Positions 44,505 to 54,041 are shown, counted from the first letter of the stretch. The stretch: 64,000 bases of DNA from Pollutimonas harenae (GCF_004153685.1 NZ_SDQD01000002.1:372001-436000), one strand, 5' to 3'. Translations and numbers: made by a program. The notes: generated by a model from the letters alone, not told the origin.

Positions 44505-45155
44505 TCAGGCTGCGGCTTCAGCCGTTTGCGGATCGAAGGTTTGGTTAGCCAGCACCTTGATGCATCGGTCGGCGGTTTCCAGAGCTTGTGCACGATTCTC
44601 TGCGCCCATGTCAGTGCCTTCAGCACGTACGACGCGTACATCGGTAATGCCAAAGAAGCCAAAGACCGTTTTCAGGTAGGTTTCCTGGTGCTCCATGGCG
44701 CGGCCGGCTTCGCTATTGGAATAGATGCCGCCGCGGCTGAGCGCTGCAATTACCGTCTTGCCTGCGGCCAGTCCCACTACCCCGGACTCTGTGTACTTGA
44801 AGGTACGGCCGGCCTGAGCCAGACGGTCGATCCAGGCTTTCAGCTGCGTTGGAATGGAGAAGTTGTACAAGGGGGCGCCCACTACAATCACGTCCGCCGC
44901 CAGAAATTGCGACACCAAAGCCTCGGAAAGAGCGTTTTCGCTGCGCTGAGCGTCGGTCAGTGTTTCGCTGGATGGAGGCAGGCGAAAGCCCATGGCGTCT
45001 TGCGAAAAGTGGCTGGGCGTGTTGACTGCCAGGTCCAGATATTCGACTTGTGTGTCGGGAGCGTCAGCCAGCCACTGTGCGACGACGTCCTTGGTAAGTT
45101 GGCGGGAAACGGAATTGGCGCCGTTGATGCTTGAGTCTACGTGCAGCAGTTTCAT
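44505..45155 (-). CDS. azoR: FMN-dependent NADH-azoreductase
   Basis: A 216-residue flavodoxin-fold quinone/azo reductase. It begins [20 protein letters not shown] (FMN phosphate site); [18 protein letters not shown] and SRGGIYS are the further flavin contacts of the AzoR family. It probably detoxifies quinones with NADH. Start 45155 has GGAG 5-8 nt upstream; 33 upstream codons are open but unsupported. It is divergent from nirK with 243 nt between. Confidence 0.93.
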   Translation of the reverse strand: MKLLHVDSSINGANSVSRQLTKDVVAQWLADAPDTQVEYLDLAVNTPSHFSQDAMGFRLPPSSETLTDAQRSENALSEALVSQFLAADVIVVGAPLYNFSIPTQLKAWIDRLAQAGRTFKYTESGVVGLAAGKTVIAALSRGGIYSNSEAGRAMEHQETYLKTVFGFFGITDVRVVRAEGTDMGAENRAQALETADRCIKVLANQTFDPQTAEAAA

Positions 45156-45311
45156 GAGTTCTCCAGATGTTCGGTTTACGTCAAAATATTTAAAAGAAGC
45201 AATGGATTCATTATGAATTAGCAGCATTTGTTTGATAAGATGCAAAAAACGCAATTAATTGTTCCATTTTTATAAGTAATCTCCAGGGCGGTCGCTGTGT
45301 ACGTCATTGCC

Positions 45312-45352
45312 TTGACTTACATCAAAACCAATATGGCTGCTTCAAGTACAGT
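45312..45352 (+). promoter_or_regulatory. FNR/NnrR-type class II promoter of nirK
   Basis: TTGACTTACATCAA (45312-45325) fits the FNR/DNR box TTGAT-N4-ATCAA with one mismatch. A -10-like TACAGT lies at 45347-45352, putting the start near 45359-45360 and the box centre at -41 to -42, the classical activating position. It predicts induction under oxygen limitation and/or nitric oxide. Confidence 0.75.
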
Positions 45353-45398
45353 GGAGTCTGGATTGCACTAAGTCGCGAACTTTCAGGGGAAATCAATA

Positions 45399-46805
45399 AT
45401 GCGAATATTGCTTATGTTGTGTGCCTTCGTGGCATCGTTGGGGTTTGTTGCCCCCTCATTTGCGGCCCACGATGGCGATGCGCCGCACGGCACGGTTAGT
45501 TTTACACCGGACGTCACCTTTACCCTGCGTACCAGCATCGCAGACGGCAAGCTGGTGTTTATTGGCGATGCGGGGGCTATTAACGGTCAGGTCAACCCTG
45601 ACCTGCAGGTGCCGGAAAATGCTGTGGTGCAAATTAACGTGATCAACGGCGACGGCGCCATTCACGATATTGCGGTACCTCAGTTTGGCGCCAAGTCCGA
45701 CCACATCACCGGGAAAGGCGCTGCCACGGCTATTGTGTTCCGTGCCAACGCGAACGGCACATTCGAATACCTGTGCACACTACCCGGGCACAAGGCAGCC
45801 GGCATGTTTGGCAAGCTGATAGTGGGTGAACCGCAAGAACAGGCTGAGAGCAGCGCTCTGGATATTGCCAAGAACCCCACCGAGGTTGGCGTACCTGTTG
45901 GCAAGCGCGGCCCCGAGCACATCACCGTTGATCTTGAAACCACTGAAGTGGTAGGTAAACTGGCCGACGGCAGCACCTATAAATACTGGACCTTCAATAA
46001 CACGGTACCGGGCCCGTTCATCCGCGTTCGTGTGGGCGATACCGTAACCATCAACCTGGCCAACGCTTCGGATGCCTCGCACATCCACTCGATTGACTTG
46101 CATGCTGTAACGGGTCCTGGCGGTGGTGCTGACGTAACCCAGGCGGCACCAGGTCAGGCCAAGAGTTTTACCTTCACGGCCAAGCATCCGGGGCTGTTTG
46201 TATATCACTGCGCAACGCCCATGGTGGCTCAGCATATTACCAACGGCATGTACGGCATGATTCTGGTCGAACCCGAAGGTGGCCTGTCGGCAGTCGATCG
46301 TGAGTTCTATGTGATGCAAGGCGAGCTCTACACCGCTGAAAAGCACGGCGCATTGGGGCATCAAGAGTTTTCGCTCGAAAAACTGCTCGACGAAAACCCC
46401 GAGCACCTGATGTTCAATGGCACCATGGATGCCCTGAGCAAACAGTACAAGCTCGAGGCTAAAGTGGGCGAAACCGTGCGTATTTTCTTCGGCGTCGGCG
46501 GACCCAACCTGACGTCCAGCTTCCACGTCATCGGCGAAGTCTTCGACAAGGTCTATAGCCAGGCTTCCCTGACCAGCCCTCCGCTGACCGATGTGCAGAC
46601 CACCTCGGTTGCCCCGGGCGGCGCTACCATGGTCGAGTTCAAAGTAGACTATCCGGGCCATTACGTTCTGGTTGACCATGCCTTGTCTCGTGTGGAAAAG
46701 GGCCTGTCTGGTGTGCTGACCGTAACCGGACCCGAAGACCAGAAGATCTTCCACTCCCACGAGCCGGGTGCAGCAGCGGCAGCAACCCATAAGGCTCACC
46801 ATTAA
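45399..46805 (+). CDS. nirK: copper nitrite reductase with extra N-terminal cupredoxin domain
   Basis: A 468-residue periplasmic enzyme reducing nitrite to nitric oxide. Signal peptide ~1-22 (APSFA-AHDG). Residues ~35-143 are an added cupredoxin with an intact type-1 copper site (H89, C126, H131, M136). The NirK core follows: type-1 ligands H230, C271, H279, M284; type-2 ligands H235, H270, H427; catalytic D233 and H376. The core resembles AniA-like class II enzymes (SSFHVIGEVFDKVY). The His-rich tail HSHEPG...HKAHH is unusual. The domain order recalls the Hyphomicrobium denitrificans enzyme. No nirV, nor or nos gene is nearby. Confidence 0.93.
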   Translation: MRILLMLCAFVASLGFVAPSFAAHDGDAPHGTVSFTPDVTFTLRTSIADGKLVFIGDAGAINGQVNPDLQVPENAVVQINVINGDGAIHDIAVPQFGAKSDHITGKGAATAIVFRANANGTFEYLCTLPGHKAAGMFGKLIVGEPQEQAESSALDIAKNPTEVGVPVGKRGPEHITVDLETTEVVGKLADGSTYKYWTFNNTVPGPFIRVRVGDTVTINLANASDASHIHSIDLHAVTGPGGGADVTQAAPGQAKSFTFTAKHPGLFVYHCATPMVAQHITNGMYGMILVEPEGGLSAVDREFYVMQGELYTAEKHGALGHQEFSLEKLLDENPEHLMFNGTMDALSKQYKLEAKVGETVRIFFGVGGPNLTSSFHVIGEVFDKVYSQASLTSPPLTDVQTTSVAPGGATMVEFKVDYPGHYVLVDHALSRVEKGLSGVLTVTGPEDQKIFHSHEPGAAAAATHKAHH

Positions 46806-46828
46806 CGTGGGTAGCTAAGCACTCCACG

Positions 46829-46847
46829 CTCCGGCAGTTTGCCGGAG
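46829..46847. terminator. short hairpin after nirK
   Basis: CTCCGGCA / TGCCGGAG, 8-bp stem with 3-nt loop, directly before the strong terminator; tandem arrangement. Confidence 0.5.
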
Positions 46848-46855
46848 TTCTGGCA

Positions 46856-46896
46856 AAAAATCGGGGCCTGGCAATATTTGCCAGGCCCCGATTTTT
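46856..46896. terminator. strong bidirectional terminator between nirK and sstT
   Basis: A perfect 19-bp stem with core TCGGGGCCTGGCAA, loop TAT, A5 on the left and T5 on the right. It serves both convergent genes. Confidence 0.92.
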
Positions 46897-46958
46897 CTAT
46901 GGTGTGCCTCTGTCAGGCTACACCTCGCAGTAACAAGCCAGGACTTGACTGTGTTGGC

Positions 46959-48191
46959 TTATGCCTCTTGTGCCGTATGTCCATAAGAACCCGCTGCGGT
47001 AAACAAGACGTCGGTGGAAGAGTTCAAGGCGGTTTCCGTAGAGTCTTGCAACACACCAATAATGAAGCCCACGCCAACTACCTGCATGGCCACATCATTT
47101 GAAATACCGAACAAGCTGCATGCCAGGGGAATCAGCAGCAAGGAACCACCGGCAACACCCGATGCACCGCAAGCGCAAATCGCAGCAACCACGCTGAGCA
47201 GCAGTGCTGTAAATAAGTCTACCTCTATGCCCAATGTATTGACGGCTGCCAGTGTCAGTACCGTAATAGTCACTGCTGCGCCCGCCATATTGATGGTGGC
47301 ACCCAGCGGTATGGAGATGGAGTAGGTGTCTTCAGGTAGACCCAGGCGCTTGCATAGCTGCATGTTGACGGGAATATTAGCTGCCGAGCTGCGTGTGAAG
47401 AAAGCGGTAATGCCACTTTCCCGCAAGCAAGTAAAAACCAGCGGATAAGGATTGCGGCGGATCTTGGCGAAGACAATCAGTGGATTCATCACCAATGCCA
47501 CAAACACCATGCATCCGAGCAGCACGGCTAGCAAATGTGCATAGCTCCACAAAGCATCCAGACCAGCTTCTGCGACGGTAGCCGCCACCAGTCCAAAAAT
47601 CCCCAGAGGTGCGAGACGTATCACAGCCTTGACAATAAATGACAGCACCATGGACAGATCAGCCACCACATTCTTGGTAGTGCCGTGTGCCTGTCGCAGG
47701 GCAAAGCCAGTAGCAATAGCCCAAGCAAGAATGCCAATGTAATTGGCGTTGGCCAAGGCATTGATTGGATTGTCGACCACGCTCATGAGCAGGTTGGATA
47801 AGACCTCGGCAATACCGCCAGGGGCGTCAAGCACTTGTGCGTCAAGTTTCAGCTGTATGGTCAGTGGAAACAAGAAGCTGGCTGTCACAGCCACCAGAGC
47901 GGCGGCAAATGTACCTACCAAATACAAGGACAAAATGGAGCCCATATTGGTTTGCTGGCCCTGCTTATGGTTGGCAATGGCCGCCGCCACCAGGACGAAA
48001 ACCAGAACCGGTGCAACCGCCTTCAGTGCGTTGACGAACAAACTGCCTAGTAGTGAAACCCAGGCAGCCGCCGCCGGAGAAATGAGCGCGAGAACAATGC
48101 CGGCGACAAGACCGATTAATATTTGCACGACCAGGCTGCCATTGCTGACGAATTGCAGTAGCGGGTTTTGTCTGTTTGCTGCACGAGGCAT
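46959..48191 (-). CDS. sstT: Na+/serine-threonine symporter
   Basis: A 410-residue inner-membrane transporter of the dicarboxylate/amino acid:cation symporter family, SstT branch. It shows [23 protein letters not shown], the hairpin [21 protein letters not shown], the Na+-binding [20 protein letters not shown] and [20 protein letters not shown], in blocks. It imports serine and threonine with Na+. Start 48191 ([12 protein letters not shown]) is chosen for GGAG ~8 nt upstream; 35 further codons are open but out of family. Confidence 0.92.
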   Translation of the reverse strand: MPRAANRQNPLLQFVSNGSLVVQILIGLVAGIVLALISPAAAAWVSLLGSLFVNALKAVAPVLVFVLVAAAIANHKQGQQTNMGSILSLYLVGTFAAALVAVTASFLFPLTIQLKLDAQVLDAPGGIAEVLSNLLMSVVDNPINALANANYIGILAWAIATGFALRQAHGTTKNVVADLSMVLSFIVKAVIRLAPLGIFGLVAATVAEAGLDALWSYAHLLAVLLGCMVFVALVMNPLIVFAKIRRNPYPLVFTCLRESGITAFFTRSSAANIPVNMQLCKRLGLPEDTYSISIPLGATINMAGAAVTITVLTLAAVNTLGIEVDLFTALLLSVVAAICACGASGVAGGSLLLIPLACSLFGISNDVAMQVVGVGFIIGVLQDSTETALNSSTDVLFTAAGSYGHTAQEA

Positions 48192-48389
48192 GATGGACTC
48201 CAAGGCTAAGCCTACTGGCTTGTAAAGAAAAATGAGCTCCACCGCATTGCGCCTGATGAGCGCGGCGCATTTTATGTGCGAGACTGTGCCGAGCACTCGT
48301 GCGTCTTGATTTTTATGACAAAAAGCTATAAAGCCTGCCGGAGGGGAATTCTACCACTTCGAAAAATGGTTTAAAAACGGCCAGTGAGT

Positions 48390-48395
48390 TACAAT
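48390..48395 (+). promoter_or_regulatory. ssrA promoter -10
   Basis: TACAAT lies 9 nt before the mature 5' end of tmRNA, as expected for a start a few bases upstream; the -35 is weak. Confidence 0.45.
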
Positions 48396-48404
48396 GTGCG
48401 TAAT

Positions 48405-48770
48405 GGGGTCGATCCGGCTTCGACGTGGGTCGCGAAACAGAGCAGGGCATGTCGAGCACCAGTAAGCTCGTAAATCCACTGGAACACTATAAACGCCAAC
48501 GACGAGCGTTTCGCTTTAGCCGCTTAATGCGGTAAGCCGCTGCACTAATTTGTCTTTGGGTTAGGTAGGGTCAAACCTACAGCAGCGTCATTTACAAAGA
48601 ATCGGATCTTGCTGGGTCACTCAGCATGCTCTTAAATTGATGTGAATCGCCAAGGAAGGGCCTGTCGGTTGGCACGCTCCAAGGTTAAAACTTAAAGTGA
48701 ACCGAATAAACATGTAGAACTGCCTGCAGAGGGCTTGCGGACGGGGGTTCAATTCCCCCCGACTCCACCA
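48405..48770 (+). ncRNA. ssrA: transfer-messenger RNA (tmRNA)
   Basis: A one-piece 366-nt tmRNA. The 5' end GGGGTCGATCCGGCTTCGAC pairs with the 3' end CGACTCC-A-CCA in a 7-bp acceptor stem with one G-U; the T-loop GGTTCAATTCC is near the 3' end. The tag reading frame resumes at GCC 48495 and reads A-N-D-E-R-F-A-L-A-A then TAA at 48525-48527, the form usual for betaproteobacteria. It rescues stalled ribosomes together with SmpB. Confidence 0.98.
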
Positions 48771-48793
48771 AGACACAGTAGTAAAAACCCTCC

Positions 48794-48829
48794 AAAACCC
48801 GCATATTTAAACGATATGCGGGTTTTTTT
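48794..48829. terminator. bidirectional terminator between ssrA and xdhC
   Basis: AAAACCCGCATAT / ATATGCGGGTTTT, 13-bp stem with 7-nt loop and T7 on the right. The xdhC stop codon lies in the loop, so the right arm is inside the xdhC coding end. Confidence 0.88.
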
Positions 48830-49829
48830 CTTGGTCCTGCTTGGCCTGAGCAACAGATATATCCCGGGGTAGATGTACGCCGTTCTTGACCGCAAGGACT
48901 TCCGCCATCACGCTTACTGCGATTTCGGCGGGTGTCTTGCTGCCGATGTAGATACCTACGGGGCCACGAAGGCGTTCCAGAGATGCTTCTGTCTCGTCAA
49001 AGTGTTCTATCATCCGGGCCCGTCGACTCTCGGTATTGCGCCGTGAACCGATGGCGCCCACATAGAAGGCGGGACTGTGCAGTGCCTCCAGCAGTGCCAA
49101 GTCATCGAGTTTCGGATCATGGCTTAGTGCTATGACGCAACTGCGTTGATCGGGGCGAAAGGCGAGGACTGCATCGTCGGGCATTTCGACGATTTTCTGC
49201 ACACCAGGCAAGGTCCAGGCATCCATGTACTCAACTCGTGGGTCGCAGACGCTGACGGTGAATCCGTTGAATAGTGCCATAGTGGACAAGTATTCAGTGA
49301 GCATACCCGCCCCAATCAGCAGCATGCGGTATTCCGGGCCTAGGGTAGTGCTCATGTAATGACCGTCAAACTGCAGTGGTGCCGGTTCGCTGGCATGTTC
49401 GATGGTGACATGGCCATTAGAGCAATCAATGGTACGGCGCATGAGCTCGCCGGCCTCCAGCTGTTGTACTAGTTGGTCCAATGGCTCCTGCTGGGGGGTG
49501 AATTCCAGCAGGAGCTCCAGGGTGCCACCGCAGGGAAGACCGAATTGATGGGCCTCGTCGGCGCTCACGCCATAGCGTACGATTTGTGGCGGCCCATTAG
49601 GAATACCTTGTGTTTCGTGAGCGCGCGTATAACGGGAGATCAGATCGTCCTCGATACAGCCGCCAGAGACCGAGCCGATGGCACGTCCATCCTCGCGCAG
49701 GGCCATCATGGCGCCTATCGGTCTTGGCGATGATCCCCAGGTTTTGATGACGGTCGCCAGCAGTGCCTTATGGCCGTCGGTGCGCCAGTCTCGCAAGGTG
49801 CGTAGGACACTGACATCAATGCTTTCCAT
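48807..49829 (-). CDS. XdhC/CoxI family molybdenum-hydroxylase maturation factor
   Basis: A 340-residue protein. The N-terminal XdhC/CoxI domain has TVIKTWGSSPRPIGAMMAL and GSVSGGCIEDDLI; the C-terminal Rossmann-like XdhC domain has LLIGAGMLTEYLS, VCDPR, ALSHDPKLDDLALLEAL and FYVGAIGSRRNTE. Family members deliver sulfurated molybdenum cofactor to xanthine-dehydrogenase-type enzymes in the cytoplasm before export. It is the last gene of the minus-strand cluster with the two hydroxylase subunits and the MobA-like gene. Confidence 0.92.
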   Translation of the reverse strand: MESIDVSVLRTLRDWRTDGHKALLATVIKTWGSSPRPIGAMMALREDGRAIGSVSGGCIEDDLISRYTRAHETQGIPNGPPQIVRYGVSADEAHQFGLPCGGTLELLLEFTPQQEPLDQLVQQLEAGELMRRTIDCSNGHVTIEHASEPAPLQFDGHYMSTTLGPEYRMLLIGAGMLTEYLSTMALFNGFTVSVCDPRVEYMDAWTLPGVQKIVEMPDDAVLAFRPDQRSCVIALSHDPKLDDLALLEALHSPAFYVGAIGSRRNTESRRARMIEHFDETEASLERLRGPVGIYIGSKTPAEIAVSVMAEVLAVKNGVHLPRDISVAQAKQDQEKNPHIV

Positions 49830-49844
49830 AAATTTTTCCTTAAC

Positions 49845-50447
49845 CTAGCCAGGATGAGGGGTGGAGAGCTGTGTGGACAGCAGCATTTCGGCGTGTGCCA
49901 GGTTCTCCAGCGTATCAATATCGGTGGTGATTCCTGGGTCGTTCAGATGCAGCCCTTGCATGGCACCCGCCTGTTGGTACGTGCGCACGATCGAGGCCGC
50001 ACCGGTGTCGCCGTGAAGTGAGGTCAGTGCCTTGAAGCATTCTGCGCGAAAGCCAACAGGATGGCCGCGTTGTCCGTTCCAGAATGGGGTTACCACTGGT
50101 TGGGTTGCTAATCCCCATGCCACCTGCAGCAGGGTTTGCGCATCGACCAGCGGCAAGTCGCCGGGCAGAATAAGCCATCCCCAGGCATTCGCTGTGGCTT
50201 GTACACCTTTAGCAATGGAATCTCCGATGCCAGATGAGTTGGCGCTGCTCGCGGGATCGGGGCGCACGACATGGCAAGCTAGCCCTGAGGCGGTGACTGT
50301 GTGTAGCACGCGTTCCAGTACGGTTGTACCGCCAAGCAGGGCATCCAGCTTATGCACGGTGCCGCCAGATTGCCGAAACCGACTGCCGCGGCCTGCCGCC
50401 AATACGATGACGATAGGTTGTCGAGCTTGCTTGCCCGTGCCCACCAT
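49845..50447 (-). CDS. MobA-like nucleotidyltransferase (MocA-type)
   Basis: A 200-residue NTP transferase with the nucleotide-binding VIVLAAGRGSRF at the N-terminus, the metal site WLILPGDLPLVDAQT, and PFWNGQRGHPVGF, as in MocA/MobA-like enzymes that attach CMP or GMP to molybdenum cofactor. It is probably dedicated to the adjacent hydroxylase, where MCD (cytosine dinucleotide) is expected. It lies 4 nt downstream of the large subunit gene. Confidence 0.88.
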   Translation of the reverse strand: MVGTGKQARQPIVIVLAAGRGSRFRQSGGTVHKLDALLGGTTVLERVLHTVTASGLACHVVRPDPASSANSSGIGDSIAKGVQATANAWGWLILPGDLPLVDAQTLLQVAWGLATQPVVTPFWNGQRGHPVGFRAECFKALTSLHGDTGAASIVRTYQQAGAMQGLHLNDPGITTDIDTLENLAHAEMLLSTQLSTPHPG

Positions 50448-50451
50448 AGCC

Positions 50452-52722
50452 TTACAGACTTACCGGCAAGCTGCGCACACGCTTACCTGTTGCCGCAAAG
50501 ATGGCATTGCATAGGGCCGGAGCGACGGGGGGTACGGGTGGTTCGCCTACACCACCGGGCGGTACGGCGTGGTTGTCGTTGACCAGATGGGTACGGATAG
50601 TGTGCGGGGAAGCGGCGTGACGCAGTACTTCGTAGTCATGGAAGTTGCTTTGTTGTACGCGGCCGTCCTTGAAGCTGATTTCCCCCGATAGTGCCAGACT
50701 GAGTCCCATAATGGCGCCGCCCTGCATTTGTGCGCGTATGCGCTCGGGATTGACCTGAGGCCCGCAATCTATAGCCATGTCTACGGCCACTACTTGCAGG
50801 TCGCCGCTGTCATCCACCGCCACTTCGACAACGGTGGCCGTGTAGCTCATGAAGCTGTAGCAAAACGCCAGTCCTAAGCCATGACCCTTGGGCATGGTTC
50901 TGCCCCAGCCCGCGCCGCGCGTTGCCGCTTCGATCACGTCGCGCAGGCGGCCGGTATCGTAGGGGTAACGTTCGGGCGATTCGTCGTAGTTCCAGGTGTC
51001 GGAAAGCGTGCCAGGGTTGATCTTTCGGGCTGGACCTATCAGATCCAGTGCGAATTGCTTGTGATCCTGCCCCGCCCGGTGCGCCAATTCGGCAATGAAG
51101 CTTTGTGCGGCAAAAGCGTGAGGAATGTTGTATACCGAGCGGAACCAGCCTATGCGGGCATACGCCGGCACTTCAGCGGTTTCTACACGCACATGGGGAA
51201 TCTGATAGGGCATGTTGATGGCCGACATGGCAGCCTCAAATGACTGCAGGCCTTTGGCACCTTCGGTGAACAAGGAAGCGATCGTGGGAGCGGCGCTACG
51301 ATGCAGCCACGTTTCAGGCTGCCCATTCTTGCCGACAACCGCTTCCAGCCGTTCAACGGCGACAGCGTGCAGGTAGTCGTGATGAATGTCATCTTCACGC
51401 GTCCACACCAGTTTGACTGGTGTCTCTGGCATGGTTTGAGCAATGATGGCGGCCTCGTCCACGAAGTCGGGTTTGGACTTGCGGCCAAAGGCGCCACCCA
51501 GTAACAGCGCATTCACCGTGACGTTTTCGGGTTTGAACTTGAGGCGCGTGGCAACAGTATTGAGCGCCGCTTGCGGGTCTTGCACCGAGGTCCAGACTTC
51601 GCAGTGATCGCCTTTGACGACAACGGTTGCCGTCGGTGGCTCCATGGATGCATGGGCCAGGTGCGGCAGATAGTATTCGGCTGTGTAGCGCTCGGTTTCG
51701 GGCGCTTTGGTCCAGACATCGGGCAGGTTGCCGTCGTTGCGCAAGACTTTGCCAGGCGCACGGGCGGCAGCTTCCAGCGTCTTGCGGTAGGCAACCGAGT
51801 CATAGCTGGCGTTGGGGCCATCGTCCCAGTCGATTTCCAGGGCGGCACGGCCTTGCATGGCCGACCACGTATTGGAGGCGACTACGGCCACGCCGCCCAG
51901 TGCCTGGAAGCCAGGCGCGCCACGGTAAGAGGGGATGTCGACAATTTTCAGTACGCCAGGCACCTGGAGCGCTTTTTCGCTACGCACGCTACGCAGTTTG
52001 CCGCCGACGACAGGCGGGCGGGCAACCACTGCATACACCATGCCGGGCAGGCGCATGTCTATGCCATAGGTGGCTTGGCCCTTGCCTATGGCATCCAGGT
52101 CTACCAGCCGCACCAGCTCTTTGCCAATGTAGCGGAAATCCGAGGGTGATTTGACCCTGAGGGCCTCACCCTTGGGCACGGGTTGTTTGGCGGCGTCAGC
52201 TGCGAGCTCGCCATAGCCCAGGCGTCGGTCGCTGGCTACGTGTACTACTTCGTGTTGTGTGGCGCGTACTTCAGTAACTGGCACCGACCAGCGCGCAGCT
52301 GCTGCGGCTTCCAGCATATGACGGGCGGCGGCGCCCACGCGCCGCATGGGCTGCATGAAGTGACGCATGCTGCGTGAGCCATCAACGTTCTGATTGCCGT
52401 AGCGAGTTTCATTGGCCTCGGCCTGTACCACGTGCACGCGATCCCAGTTGGCTTCCATTTCGTCGGCAACGACCATCGGCAGGCTGGTGCGTACGCCGGT
52501 TCCCATTTCGACGCGGTGCGCCACAATAGTGACAAGGCCATCAGCTGCGATGGAGACAAACACCAGAGGGTCGTCTACCGTACCACCGGGCATGGCGTCG
52601 GCGCCATATTTTTTGGCGTCTGCCGCCCAGACCGAACCGTTGGCGCTGACGGCCAGAAATAGAGCGCTCAGGCTGCCTTGCAGAAACGTGCGGCGGCTAG
52701 GGTTTTGTGTTTTCGTCAACAT
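50452..52722 (-). CDS. molybdopterin-binding subunit of exported aldehyde/isoquinoline-type oxidoreductase
   Basis: A 756-residue catalytic subunit of the xanthine oxidase family, IorB/aldehyde dehydrogenase branch. A Tat signal, NPSRRTFLQGSLSALFLAVS, sends the folded enzyme to the periplasm. Cofactor and active-site blocks: EMGTGVRTSLPMVVADEM, LGGAFGRKSKPDFVDEAAI, GRKINPGTLSDTW and the C-terminal GGVGEPPVPPVAPAL with the catalytic Glu. There is no FAD subunit gene, as in IorAB. The substrate (an aldehyde or N-heterocycle) is unknown. Its start overlaps the small-subunit stop. Confidence 0.9.
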   Translation of the reverse strand: MLTKTQNPSRRTFLQGSLSALFLAVSANGSVWAADAKKYGADAMPGGTVDDPLVFVSIAADGLVTIVAHRVEMGTGVRTSLPMVVADEMEANWDRVHVVQAEANETRYGNQNVDGSRSMRHFMQPMRRVGAAARHMLEAAAAARWSVPVTEVRATQHEVVHVASDRRLGYGELAADAAKQPVPKGEALRVKSPSDFRYIGKELVRLVDLDAIGKGQATYGIDMRLPGMVYAVVARPPVVGGKLRSVRSEKALQVPGVLKIVDIPSYRGAPGFQALGGVAVVASNTWSAMQGRAALEIDWDDGPNASYDSVAYRKTLEAAARAPGKVLRNDGNLPDVWTKAPETERYTAEYYLPHLAHASMEPPTATVVVKGDHCEVWTSVQDPQAALNTVATRLKFKPENVTVNALLLGGAFGRKSKPDFVDEAAIIAQTMPETPVKLVWTREDDIHHDYLHAVAVERLEAVVGKNGQPETWLHRSAAPTIASLFTEGAKGLQSFEAAMSAINMPYQIPHVRVETAEVPAYARIGWFRSVYNIPHAFAAQSFIAELAHRAGQDHKQFALDLIGPARKINPGTLSDTWNYDESPERYPYDTGRLRDVIEAATRGAGWGRTMPKGHGLGLAFCYSFMSYTATVVEVAVDDSGDLQVVAVDMAIDCGPQVNPERIRAQMQGGAIMGLSLALSGEISFKDGRVQQSNFHDYEVLRHAASPHTIRTHLVNDNHAVPPGGVGEPPVPPVAPALCNAIFAATGKRVRSLPVSL

Positions 52723-53192
52723 TATTTTGCCCCTTTGGCCAGATGACCGGCGGCTTGCTGAATGGCGGCGTGAATGCGTGGGTAAGTGCCGCAGCGGCAA
52801 ATATTGCCAGTCATGGCGTCGTCGATTTGTTCATCGCTAGGCGAGGGCGTGGTCTTGAGCAGACTGACTGCCGACATGATTTGCCCGGCCTGGCAATAGC
52901 CGCACTGGGCGACGTTGTTTTCTATCCAGGCTTGTTGCACAGCTTGACCGACCTGGTCGTCTTCTATGCCCTCGATGGTCGAAATAGCACGCCCGGCCAC
53001 AGCCGAAATCGGTGTGACGCAAGCCCGTATGGGCTGGCCGTCCATATGTACCGTACAGGCGCCGCATAGCGCCATGCCACAGCCGAACTTGGTACCTGTC
53101 ATACCCAGCTCATCGCGCAGTACCCACAACAGGGGCATGTCTTGGGGGACGTCTACATCTTTGGTCTGGCCGTTAACTTGAAATTGGGTCAT
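52722..53192 (-). CDS. [2Fe-2S] subunit of the same oxidoreductase
   Basis: A 156-residue electron-transfer subunit with a plant-type [2Fe-2S] site ([20 protein letters not shown]) and a second helical [2Fe-2S] site ([11 protein letters not shown] and [16 protein letters not shown]). There is no signal peptide; it is expected to be exported together with the Tat-tagged large subunit. Start 53192 ([14 protein letters not shown]) matches the family. It leads the four-gene cluster, with the large subunit start overlapping its stop. Confidence 0.92.
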   Translation of the reverse strand: MTQFQVNGQTKDVDVPQDMPLLWVLRDELGMTGTKFGCGMALCGACTVHMDGQPIRACVTPISAVAGRAISTIEGIEDDQVGQAVQQAWIENNVAQCGYCQAGQIMSAVSLLKTTPSPSDEQIDDAMTGNICRCGTYPRIHAAIQQAAGHLAKGAK

Positions 53193-53303
53193 GGCGAAGT
53201 CCTGGAATGAGTGAAAAGGCACTGGGCAACAACAGGCTCTTGACGGAAATACTGCTTGAGATGCAGTGACTCCGTCTCAGGCAGTCAGTTGTGACCCAGG
53301 GAG

Positions 53304-53984
53304 TCAGGCTGAACGTTTACTGGCGTTTGTCCACTTTTGGATGGCGGGCCAGAGTTCTTGAGGTGACTGGGCAATGCCATCGGCATCCCAGGCGTGCAGG
53401 GCGGTTTCTTGTCCGCAATAGCCATAGGCTGCCACAAGCGTAGCCATACCGGCCGCCTTGCCGGCAATGATGTCGCGTTGATCGTCGCCGATATAGATGC
53501 ACTGGGTGGGTTCGACGCCTGCCTGCTCGGCTGCATGAAGCAGAGGCGCGGGGTGAGGCTTGGTGTACTCGGTAGTATCGCCGCCCACGGTAATGACGCA
53601 ATCGGTGTACAGCCCCAAGTGCACCACCAGTGGAATAGCCAGATACTCCATCTTATTGGTGACAATGCCCCAGGCATAATCGTTTTGCTTCAAGGTGGAC
53701 AACAGCTCGCTGACACCCGGGAAAAGCCGGGTAAGCGTGGTCATGTCTTGCTCATAGTCTTCGAGGAACTGCTGGCGACAGGTTTCGTACTCCGGGTGGT
53801 CGGGGTTCATGTCGAGCCCAGCCTTGAGCAGACCCCTGGCGCCCTGTGATGCATACGGCCTGAGCGCTTCGTAGGCTAGCGGCGGCAAACCACGACGCGC
53901 GCGTTGTTTGTTGGCTGCGGCAGCCAGATCGGGGGCGGTATCGGCCAGGGTGCCGTCGAAGTCGAACAAAACCAGTTTTTGCAT
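53304..53984 (-). CDS. gph: phosphoglycolate phosphatase
   Basis: A 226-residue HAD-superfamily phosphatase: catalytic VLFDFDGTLADTAPDL at the N-terminus, Thr/Lys motifs GIVTNKM and TKPHPAPLLHA, and IYIGDDQRDIIAGKAAG. It hydrolyses 2-phosphoglycolate to glycolate, which the GlcDEF enzyme encoded elsewhere in the window could oxidise. It lies 57 nt downstream of ubiG on the same strand, a pairing I recall from related genera. The C-terminal KRSA is unremarkable. Confidence 0.92.
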   Translation of the reverse strand: MQKLVLFDFDGTLADTAPDLAAAANKQRARRGLPPLAYEALRPYASQGARGLLKAGLDMNPDHPEYETCRQQFLEDYEQDMTTLTRLFPGVSELLSTLKQNDYAWGIVTNKMEYLAIPLVVHLGLYTDCVITVGGDTTEYTKPHPAPLLHAAEQAGVEPTQCIYIGDDQRDIIAGKAAGMATLVAAYGYCGQETALHAWDADGIAQSPQELWPAIQKWTNASKRSA

Positions 53985-54041
53985 GGGTGAAAGCCTGTAA
54001 CTATTGAACGAAATGGCGTGAAGGCAGAGCCAGCCTCGAGC

